From Nitrospira sp. (lineage in GTDB: Bacteria > Nitrospirota > Nitrospiria > Nitrospirales > Nitrospiraceae), in assembly GCA_025360665.1 (NCBI GenBank), contig JANYBU010000021.1, positions 1 through 10,349 on the forward strand: a stretch of 10,349 nucleotides of DNA. The letters run 5' to 3'. Below, one piece after another: positions 1 through 5,931 of the stretch. The notes beneath the pieces were generated by a model that saw only the letters and a program-made list of their open reading frames with translations, was not told where the DNA came from and did not search any database. The position numbers and the translations under genes are program-made. How positions within the stretch are numbered: the stretch's first letter is position 1; every line of letters begins with the position of its first letter.

Positions 1-891
1 TCGGTCGCGCTCGATACGGTGAAAACACCTTTCGGAGAAGTCAGTGAGGTCCTTGGAGGATCGGCCACCTATTTTTCGACTGCGGCTAGTTACTTTACCA
101 GCGTCGACCTCATCGCAGTTGTGGGGGAAGATTTCCCCTCGCAGCACATCGCGTTTCTCAAGAGTCGTGGCATCGATGTGACGGGGTTGGAGCGGCGGCC
201 CGGGGCGACGTTTCGGTGGAAAGGGGAGTATACGCACCAGCTCAACGAAGCGCACACTCTCGACACGAAACTCAACGTATTCGAAACCTTTCGGCCAAAG
301 ATTCCCGAGGCCTACCGATCTCCAGATTTATTGTTCTTGGGCAATATCGATCCGGAGCTCCAGTTGGATGTGCTGCAGAAGCTTCCGCGTCCACCCTTAG
401 TCGCGTGCGATACGATGAACTTTTGGATCAACGCCAAGCGTGAGGCGTTGTGGCGGGTCTTGGAGCAGGTCGATATTCTCATCATTAACGATGGGGAGGC
501 CCGGGCACTCGGTGAAGATACGAATCTCGTGAAGGTCGCACAAAAAGTACTCGCGCGTGGGCCCAAGCACCTCATCATCAAGCGTGGGGAATATGGGGTG
601 CTGATGTTTAACGCGAAGCAGATGTTTGGGGCTCCGGCCTTTCCGCTTGAAGATGTGCGCGATCCAACTGGTGCGGGGGATACTTTCGCCGGCGGTTTCT
701 TGGGCTATCTGGCGGCCACTGGCAATCGTTCGGTTGAGGCGTTCAAGCAAGCGATTATCTTCGGAAGCGTCATGGCGTCATTTACCGTAGAAGCCTTTAG
801 CCTTGACCGATTGCGAATCCTGGACTACAAAGAGGTTCAGGAACGATTTCGAGCCTTTAAGCAGTTGACCCATTTCGAGGACATTTCGTGA
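1..891 (+). CDS. PfkB-family carbohydrate/nucleoside kinase (5' end outside window)
   Basis: This is a ribokinase/PfkB-fold kinase, which transfers phosphate from ATP to a sugar or nucleoside hydroxyl in the cytoplasm. The frame is open from base 1, and the codons before the GTG at 19 read SVALDTVKTPFG, the usual first strand of this family. That GTG is therefore internal and only a few N-terminal residues are missing. A glycine pair (EVLGGSATYF, window codons 16-25) matches PfkB signature 1. The C-terminal signature DPTGAGDTFAGG (codons 221-232) carries the anion-hole GAGD with the catalytic-base Asp. IINDGEA near codons 161-167 matches the N-D/N-x-x-E segment seen in many PfkB kinases. The substrate cannot be told from the sequence. 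The stop overlaps the next start (GTGA), so translational coupling with the TPR lipoprotein is likely. Family assignment is secure; specificity is unknown. Confidence 0.93.
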   Translation, partial: SVALDTVKTPFGEVSEVLGGSATYFSTAASYFTSVDLIAVVGEDFPSQHIAFLKSRGIDVTGLERRPGATFRWKGEYTHQLNEAHTLDTKLNVFETFRPKIPEAYRSPDLLFLGNIDPELQLDVLQKLPRPPLVACDTMNFWINAKREALWRVLEQVDILIINDGEARALGEDTNLVKVAQKVLARGPKHLIIKRGEYGVLMFNAKQMFGAPAFPLEDVRDPTGAGDTFAGGFLGYLAATGNRSVEAFKQAIIFGSVMASFTVEAFSLDRLRILDYKEVQERFRAFKQLTHFEDIS

Positions 892-1577
892 TACAGAACC
901 TCTTTGCCGGCTTGATGGTTCGACCATTCGCGCGTCCGTTGCTTGTGTTGGCCCTGTTGATCGGATGGCTGCCTGGCTGTGCCATATCGGAGGAGTCGTT
1001 ACAGAAGTCCAAAGGGTATTACCAGGAAGGCATCGCGAGCCTGGATCACGATCAGCAGAAGGCCTTTGTGTCGTTCCAGAGGGCCGTGCAGCTCAATCCT
1101 GGCAACAAGGAAGCACGATATGGGCTCGGTCATATTCTGGCCCTGCAGGGTAAATTGCCCCAAGCCGAGGAAGAATTGAGGACCGCGACAAAACTCGATG
1201 AGAACTACTCTGAAGCGTACACCTATTTGGGCCAGGTCTTGGAGAAACAGGAGCGGTGGCCGGAAGCGATCGCTTCGTTCCGTCAGGCGCTGACCAATCC
1301 CTTGTATGCAACGCCTGACCTGGCCCGATTCCATCTCGGTCGGTCGCTGGTTCACGAGAGTGATTACCAGGGCGCGATGGAAGCGTTTGAGGATGCCTTA
1401 GTGGTTAATCCACCCAACGTCCCCCCGGCGTTGTTACACCTGGAGCTGGGGCGGGTGTATTATAAGCTAGGGTTCGAGCGACGCTCAAGGGAAACGCTGA
1501 CCAAGGTGACGACGCTCGATAAGAGCGGCGAGTATGCCGCAGCCGCGAAGGAACTACTGACACGGCTCAAGCCGTAG
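888..1577 (+). CDS. TPR-repeat lipoprotein, PilF/Tgl-like
   Basis: This 229-residue envelope lipoprotein has a hydrophobic N-terminus (PLLVLALLIGWLPGC) ending in a lipobox-like LPGC with Cys31, so it should be lipidated at that Cys. From about residue 45 on it is tetratricopeptide repeats: helix pairs such as KAFVSFQRAVQLNPGNKEA, AEEELRTATKLDENYSEA and AIASFRQALTNP. The NPLYATPDLARFHLG segment resembles the characteristic insert in PilF/Tgl pilotins, which help the type IV pilus secretin PilQ reach the outer membrane. The pilotin role is an inference, since other TPR lipoproteins look similar. The GTG start at 888 overlaps the kinase stop by 4 bases. An ATG at 915 would also keep the whole signal peptide and is a plausible alternative. 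It is co-transcribed with a RodZ-like gene 10 bases downstream. Confidence 0.88.
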   Translation: MIQNLFAGLMVRPFARPLLVLALLIGWLPGCAISEESLQKSKGYYQEGIASLDHDQQKAFVSFQRAVQLNPGNKEARYGLGHILALQGKLPQAEEELRTATKLDENYSEAYTYLGQVLEKQERWPEAIASFRQALTNPLYATPDLARFHLGRSLVHESDYQGAMEAFEDALVVNPPNVPPALLHLELGRVYYKLGFERRSRETLTKVTTLDKSGEYAAAAKELLTRLKP

Positions 1578-1587
1578 AGAGACGCCT

Positions 1588-2520
1588 ATGGAATCGATCG
1601 GCGAATTTTTCAGGCAGGTGAGAGAAACCAAGGGGCTCACCATCGACGAGGTTGCATCCAAGACGCGAATTCGAACTGATTTTGTGAAGGCGTTGGAAGA
1701 TGGGAACTTCGCCAAGTTGCCCGATCAAGTATTCGCACGAGGCTTCGTCCGGTCCTATGCTCGGTCCCTCGGACTCGATGAAGACGATGCGATCCACCGA
1801 TTCGTTCAATCGGCAGGCGCCTATTACGACAAGCAAGTGGAGCGGGAACGTTTGAAAGTCAGGCAGGCGGAAGAAGAGCGGAAGCGCCAAGCCAATCGGA
1901 AGGCCGTCGCGATCGCGATTGGCATCGCGATTCTCACGCTCATCTTCCTCTTAAGCCGGGAACAGTCGTCGCTCCTGGTCCGTCGTTCGAGCTCAGACCC
2001 TCCAGCTTCCGCATCCAAGCGGATCGTTCCACCGACTCCAGAACCTCAGGACGCGCCGCCAAGCCAGCAGGCCGAAGCGGCTCCACCCGCCACCAAGGCC
2101 AAACCGAGCGAGTCCCCTGCCGTATCAGCCAAGGCGAGCGTGGGAAATAATGCTGGGCCAGTGACCGGCCCAGCATCCGCAGCTTCGGTTGGACCGGAGC
2201 TGGCGGCTCCGGTTCCTTCATCGCTGGGGAGCGACGGACCGCTGGGAGGGATTTCACTCGAAGGGTCTGGAGCAACGGACGAACAGTTGGCACTGGACCT
2301 TGAGGCGACAGAGCTGAGTTGGGTCGTCGTTCAAGTCGATGGCGGCAGTCCCCAAGAGGCCTTGCTCCGGCCTGGTGAAAAGGCCAGATGGAAAGGCCAA
2401 GACCAGTTTATCCTGACGCTCGGCAACGCTGGGGGCGTCAAAGCCGAACTTAATGGCAAACCTCAAAAACCCTTTGGCCAGAGCGGCAAAGTCGCACGCG
2501 ATATTGTCATCAAGCGCTAA
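1588..2520 (+). CDS. RodZ-like helix-turn-helix membrane protein
   Basis: This 310-residue protein has the classic RodZ architecture. An N-terminal Cro/CI-type helix-turn-helix (about residues 1-70, with GEFFRQVRETKGLTIDEVA and FARGFVRSYARSLGLD) is followed by a charged helix (82-105). One transmembrane segment follows (about 106-123, AVAIAIGIAILTLIFLLS), then a long Pro/Ala/Ser-rich periplasmic linker (about 135-230). The C-terminal beta domain (about 233-310) is DUF4115-like, with SWVVVQVDGG and LRPGEKARWKGQDQF. RodZ links the cytoskeletal protein MreB to the cell-wall elongation machinery through the cytoplasmic HTH. Some family members have regulatory or pilus-related roles, so the exact job here is inferred. 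The ATG at 1588 lies 10 bases after the TPR gene stop with GAGAGACG upstream. The gene is the last of the operon, and a palindromic repeat begins 10 bases past its stop. Confidence 0.9.
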   Translation: MESIGEFFRQVRETKGLTIDEVASKTRIRTDFVKALEDGNFAKLPDQVFARGFVRSYARSLGLDEDDAIHRFVQSAGAYYDKQVERERLKVRQAEEERKRQANRKAVAIAIGIAILTLIFLLSREQSSLLVRRSSSDPPASASKRIVPPTPEPQDAPPSQQAEAAPPATKAKPSESPAVSAKASVGNNAGPVTGPASAASVGPELAAPVPSSLGSDGPLGGISLEGSGATDEQLALDLEATELSWVVVQVDGGSPQEALLRPGEKARWKGQDQFILTLGNAGGVKAELNGKPQKPFGQSGKVARDIVIKR

Positions 2521-2530
2521 CCGTCTCTAG

Positions 2531-2655
2531 CAGGATGCTGAAAAATTCCACCAGCGTCGTTCTCGGCTCATCGAAATCCTCAACGTACCCCCGAGGGTAC
2601 GCCTCCGGTTTCGACTCGCCTGCGGCCTTGCTGGACGGCCTTTTTGAGCATCCTG
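2531..2655 (+). repeat. Imperfect palindromic intergenic repeat, copy 1 (125 bp)
   Basis: The element is bounded by inverted ends CAGGATGCTGAAAAA (2531-2545) and TTTTTGAGCATCCTG (2641-2655), which pair at 14 of 15 positions. Its centre is a perfect hairpin, GTACCC-CCGA-GGGTAC (2585-2600), and the flanks between centre and ends also pair loosely, so the whole unit can fold as one long hairpin. A second copy in the opposite orientation lies at 5805-5927. It starts 10 bases after the rodZ-like stop and carries no coding sequence. It may end or stabilise the operon transcript, or be a non-autonomous mobile element of the MITE/REP type. Both roles are inference. Confidence 0.88.
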
Positions 2656-2677
2656 CGGGAGTGTTCTGCTGTTGTGT

Positions 2678-2687
2678 CACACGTGTG
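2678..2687. promoter_or_regulatory. Perfect 10-bp palindrome CACACGTGTG, possible operator
   Basis: This perfect palindrome lies between repeat copy 1 and the isolated gene starting at 2836, in a 315-base gene-free stretch (2521-2835). No convincing sigma-70 promoter pair was found in the rest of that stretch. A dimeric regulator could bind here, but a 10-bp palindrome can also arise by chance. Confidence 0.25.
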
Positions 2688-2835
2688 GACCCTCGAAGTT
2701 CTCGCGTGCCAACGTAGTTTTCCCGCAACCTACTAGCACCGTCCATTCGGTAACAACACGGTTTCTTCGCCACCCGTCTTGGTGCCATCACGTTTATTCC
2801 AATCTAAGCATGATCCGGTCCTGAGGAAGAGCCGA

Positions 2836-4815
2836 ATGAAGAGAATGAAGGGGTCACCTCAACCTGACATCAATCCTGGTACAAACACTTCTGGCCCTTT
2901 CATGATCAGAGACCGGCGGGTAAGGCTACGGATCATTCTGGCCGCAGCGCTGCTAATGAGCACTGCGCTGTTAACCAATGCTTCTGACGTGGCAGCAAAA
3001 ACTTCGTCCCTGGAGACTCCTCAGGTCCTCACAAAAGATGACATACCCACGCTGATTGCAGCGCTCCCCCATCCCTCAATACACATCGCCGGAATGGCGT
3101 TTCTAGACAATCGCCTGTTCGTTCGGACAACCATCGGCCTGATCGAGATCCAGTCGGGAGCCGTTGTACGGGTGTATCGGTGGAATCTGGACTTCGGTGG
3201 ATTGATTGGTCCATGGGCCGATAAGGCCCATCACTCACTGTGGCTCATAGATCCCGAGGGTGCCCATACGCTGAGGTTTGACGGAACCAGATGGTTTCGC
3301 CACAAATTTCCAAAATCCCTTAACGGTCATCTGGGCCGAGGTGACCGATATGCAGGATTCCACGGCATTGGTAACAAGAAAGATTTCTGGCTCATAGGGG
3401 CTGGTGGTGCCTGGAAGTGGCTACCCGAAACGAATCGATGGGGTGTGGAACCAATCTTCAAATCGAAGGAGAGTTCATACTTTTTGCACAGTGCCCTTCC
3501 TCTTGAGAGCGGCCTCATACTTCTTGCCAGCAGTACCCGCCCCTGGGAAAGAACCTTTTCGGACCATCCCGCAGATATTGCTTATGCATTGGAAGGGGAA
3601 TGGACCCTCATCGAGAACCCCAGCCACACCGTCTTCCACGTTGGCGAAGTACCCGCGCCAGCTCAGTCTGGATACCTTTGTTCCAAAGAAAAGGAGATCC
3701 TGCGCATCACGACCAAGAGAATTGAAAAGATGGATCCGCCGGGACCTTGCGAAGCGATTGCGTCGACGGAAAAGAACGCGGTGCTGATAACGGTGAAGGG
3801 TCAAGGCTTGTACGAGTGGTCTGAAAACGAATGGACCCAAGCCGCTCCCGATCCCTATCCGAAGACGGAAGGTGAACACTACGCTTTCTTGGCAGAACAG
3901 GATGGTGTGATCGCCTATGCGACATCCTCGAAGCGCGACCTGAAGTATTCCAGCACTGAGACAGGGACCGTCGCCCTCTGGCTATCATCGGGCAGCGCTT
4001 TTCAGCAGGTCGATCTGGGCTTCTCGCCTCTCGCGGTTCGAAACTATGAAGGCGTGTTCAATGTCGACATCACAGGGCTTCCGTATTTTGATCCACCCGC
4101 AAAGGATCGCAGTGAGCTTGCCTACCGTTGGCACGGTGGAGGGTCGATTCCACGCAAGCTTCGAGAGAAGATCCTGCTGCAGGAAGACAAACGTTATGCA
4201 GCCGATACGCTGATCGTTCTCGTCAATAGAGACTTCACAACTGTGCGAGAGGCTCTTCGTGGCTTGATCCAAACCAAGATGGGCATAGCGGAAGAGGACG
4301 ACAATTCGACGTTTCCCCTCCCCAACGATCCAGAACCACAGACGGTCGAGGAAGGGTATCGGACTAGTTGGGGGCAAAGCTGGCCCCCGTTAGGAATCGG
4401 TTTCTCTGCATTTGAAGATGTGCATTTCGTTCGGTCCCCACGGGAATATCGAGTGATGAGCCGCCCCTACAATGAACTCAAATCCGTACAGGGTCGATCC
4501 GAGCTTCGTATTCAGGCAGCAGATGGGAAGGAATTGCTTGAAAAATACGTCACTGTACTGCAGCTCCGGAGACGCGATTACTCTAGGGAATGGGCACGCG
4601 ATGCGCATGTGTTTGGAGGAGCCATAGCCTTTCCATGGAAGGAGAACGAGAAATTCTTTCTCATCACCAGCACCGAAGTTGATCTCATGCAGAAGCTGTA
4701 CGACCTCCTTCCGGGATCCAATTTTCGATACTTCATTCCTGAACATCGGGAGCCTTATAAAAAGGCGGATCCCGCCTTGCTGGAAAGCATGAGAACGGCT
4801 GCCAAGGATTTTTGA
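2836..4815 (+). CDS. Large exported protein of unknown function, propeller-like repeats
   Basis: I do not recognise this protein. From the ATG at 2836 it has 659 residues. That start has AGGAAG about 7-8 bases upstream. The frame stays open to a TTG at 2779, and an ATG at 2902 would place the signal peptide right at the N-terminus (MIRDRRVRLRIILAAALLMS), so 2902 is a real alternative. After the signal sequence, repeated short beta-strand and Trp motifs appear: LWLIDPEGAHTLRFDGTRWF, FWLIGAGGAWKWLPETNRW, GLYEWSENEWTQ and VALWLSSGSAFQQV. These look like blades of a beta-propeller (inference). The last third (from about 4140) is more alpha/beta and charged, with EEDDNSTFPLPNDPEPQ as a likely loop, and has no motif I can name. 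The gene stands alone, with a palindromic repeat upstream, and its base composition looks lower in GC than its neighbours. It may be an accessory or acquired gene. Confidence 0.8.
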   Translation: MKRMKGSPQPDINPGTNTSGPFMIRDRRVRLRIILAAALLMSTALLTNASDVAAKTSSLETPQVLTKDDIPTLIAALPHPSIHIAGMAFLDNRLFVRTTIGLIEIQSGAVVRVYRWNLDFGGLIGPWADKAHHSLWLIDPEGAHTLRFDGTRWFRHKFPKSLNGHLGRGDRYAGFHGIGNKKDFWLIGAGGAWKWLPETNRWGVEPIFKSKESSYFLHSALPLESGLILLASSTRPWERTFSDHPADIAYALEGEWTLIENPSHTVFHVGEVPAPAQSGYLCSKEKEILRITTKRIEKMDPPGPCEAIASTEKNAVLITVKGQGLYEWSENEWTQAAPDPYPKTEGEHYAFLAEQDGVIAYATSSKRDLKYSSTETGTVALWLSSGSAFQQVDLGFSPLAVRNYEGVFNVDITGLPYFDPPAKDRSELAYRWHGGGSIPRKLREKILLQEDKRYAADTLIVLVNRDFTTVREALRGLIQTKMGIAEEDDNSTFPLPNDPEPQTVEEGYRTSWGQSWPPLGIGFSAFEDVHFVRSPREYRVMSRPYNELKSVQGRSELRIQAADGKELLEKYVTVLQLRRRDYSREWARDAHVFGGAIAFPWKENEKFFLITSTEVDLMQKLYDLLPGSNFRYFIPEHREPYKKADPALLESMRTAAKDF

Positions 4816-5152
4816 ATGCGGAGTGGGAAAAGAAAAGGGGACAGGTTGAGGTGGCCCCGGGGACTATCCCCTCCACGATCACGGTGTCGAGTGATCGAAG
4901 GATGGGGCGCCGCAGCAAGGACTGAGGCGGAATGGTGCCACCCTCTTGAGGCCTCCGAGATTTCCGGGATTGTAGATGCTCCTAACTAGCCGGAATATCG
5001 TGTCTCACCGTAAGAAGATTCTGGCACGAGCCTTGATACTTATCTGGTAGGACTGAACGAAAGTCGGCGGAGTGGAAGTGAGTATGAGGCCGGGAACGAA
5101 AACGTGAAAGAGTAGCAGAGTAGGGAAAATGTCCGATAGCACGCTGGATTGC
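4816..5152. other. Gene-free stretch with short inverted repeats
   Basis: No credible gene was found on either strand between the propeller-like gene and the cytochrome promoter. The first part contains AAAAGGGGACAGG (4834-4846), the short palindrome GGGGA-CTA-TCCCC (4859-4871), and a 7-bp perfect stem CGATCAC/GTGATCG (4876-4882 with 4891-4897) around an 8-base loop. There is no T-run after these stems, so they are weak terminator candidates. A sigma-54-like site follows at 5021-5037. Confidence 0.5.
5021..5037 (+). promoter_or_regulatory. Sigma-54-like -24/-12 promoter candidate
   Basis: The bases CTGGCACG-AGCC-TTGAT match the RpoN consensus YTGGCACG-N4-TTGCW except that the -12 GC is GA. 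The GG and GA dinucleotides are 10 bases apart, the required spacing. It points toward the cytochrome c gene, whose start is about 240 bases away, giving a long leader. The mismatch falls on a usually conserved base, so this is only a candidate. Confidence 0.35.
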
Positions 5153-5182
5153 TTGACATGAGTGGAAGGCCATTGTTATATT
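5153..5182 (+). promoter_or_regulatory. Sigma-70-type promoter for the cytochrome c gene
   Basis: A perfect -35 TTGACA (5153-5158) and a -10 TATATT (5177-5182, 5 of 6 matches to TATAAT) are separated by 18 bases. Transcription would start near 5189, leaving a leader of about 87 bases. The leader contains a second TTGACATG (5201-5208) and a small hairpin, CGGCC-AGA-GGCCG (5224-5236). This is the best promoter in the window. Confidence 0.7.
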
Positions 5183-5275
5183 CGCCGGCGTTTTGTCGCT
5201 TTGACATGGATCTCATGAGCCAGCGGCCAGAGGCCGAGTTCATGTGCGGTGGTTAAACACAAAGGAGGACGTCTG

Positions 5276-5722
5276 ATGGGGTATTTTTCTAAGTTCTTGG
5301 GAATCAGCGCAGCGCTGATGCTGCTGTCGGTCTCGGTGGTTGGAGCCGAAGAGCGTGACCCGCTTAAGCCCCGCGTTCCGGTGGATCAGATGAGCGACGC
5401 GAGGGCCAACAAGAATCCGGTTGATGCGACCCCGGAGAACATTGCCAAAGGAAAGGCGCTGTTCGAGGGCAAGGGCACTTGCTTCAATTGCCATGGTAAG
5501 AATGGGGATGGCCAGGGCGAGGCCGGCAAGATTCTGAATCCGAGCCCCCGCAATTTCACGAACTGCAAGTTCCACAAGAAGCGGAAAGATGGCGAGCTTT
5601 TCTGGGTGATCAAGAACGGTAGTGCAGGCACAGGCATGGTCGCCTTGGTCCCAGCCGCGATTACCGAACAAGAAGCCTGGACGATCATCAACTACGAGCG
5701 GAGCTTCTGCAAAGCCGAATAG
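5276..5722 (+). CDS. Periplasmic monoheme c-type cytochrome
   Basis: This is a 148-residue exported class I-type cytochrome c, a one-electron carrier in the periplasm. The ATG at 5276 is chosen because a strong AAAGGAGG (5261-5268) lies 7 bases upstream; the frame is open to a GTG at 5249, which would swallow that ribosome binding site. A signal peptide (residues 1 to about 24, ending VVGAEE) precedes the mature protein. The heme motif CFNCH has Cys69, Cys72 and His73, followed by GKNGDGQGEAGKILNPSPRNF, typical of small cytochromes c. Met121 in GTGMVALVP is the likely second axial ligand. Two further cysteines, Cys97 and Cys145, could form a disulfide. The partner enzyme is not evident; in nitrite oxidisers many such cytochromes feed respiratory complexes. 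The gene is monocistronic, with its own promoter and terminator. Confidence 0.93.
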   Translation: MGYFSKFLGISAALMLLSVSVVGAEERDPLKPRVPVDQMSDARANKNPVDATPENIAKGKALFEGKGTCFNCHGKNGDGQGEAGKILNPSPRNFTNCKFHKKRKDGELFWVIKNGSAGTGMVALVPAAITEQEAWTIINYERSFCKAE

Positions 5723-5745
5723 TTTCGTCGCAGCTGTGAGTTCAG

Positions 5746-5781
5746 GAGGGTGGAGGACTGAATCCTCCACCCTCTTTTTTT
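5746..5781 (+). terminator. Strong intrinsic terminator after the cytochrome c gene
   Basis: A perfect 12-bp stem, GAGGGTGGAGGA (5746-5757) with TCCTCCACCCTC (5763-5774), closes a 5-base loop CTGAA and is followed directly by seven T residues (5775-5781). It begins 23 bases after the cytochrome stop. This is a textbook Rho-independent terminator. Confidence 0.95.
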
Positions 5782-5804
5782 GTCTTCCGATCGCGTGGTT
5801 CTGT

Positions 5805-5927
5805 CAGGATGCTCAAAAAGGTCGTCCAGCAAGGCCGCAGCGAGTGAAGACCTGAGGCGTACCCTTGCGGTACGTTGAGGGTCTGAACGAAGCGAGAACG
5901 CCGCTGGCTAACTTTTTCAGCATCCTG
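5805..5927 (-). repeat. Imperfect palindromic intergenic repeat, copy 2 (123 bp, inverted)
   Basis: Read on the minus strand, this copy aligns with copy 1 (2531-2655) over its full length, with identical 15-base ends and an almost identical right arm (TGCGGCCTTGCTGGACG, then CCTTTTTGAGCATCCTG). The central hairpin is kept as GTACC-loop-GGTAC (plus-strand 5859-5873), although the loop bases differ between copies. It sits between two convergent genes. Its CAGGATGCTGAAAAA end is 4 bases from the stop codon of the caspase-like gene, the same relation copy 1 has to the rodZ-like gene. Confidence 0.88.
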
Positions 5928-5931
5928 TTAG

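Noticed and set aside
19..21. GTG as the start of the PfkB kinase
   Set aside because: Codons 1-6 upstream (SVALDT) continue the conserved first strand of the family, so the real start lies before the window.
2531..2655. CRISPR or insertion sequence at the repeats
   Set aside because: There are only two dispersed inverted copies, no regular spacers and no transposase gene in the window.
2779..2835. TTG start for the propeller-like gene
   Set aside because: It adds a polar 19-residue extension with no ribosome binding site, whereas the ATG at 2836 has AGGAAG at good spacing.
5201..5208. Second TTGACATG as an additional -35 element
   Set aside because: No -10-like sequence follows at 16-18 bases; that region is GC-rich hairpin sequence.
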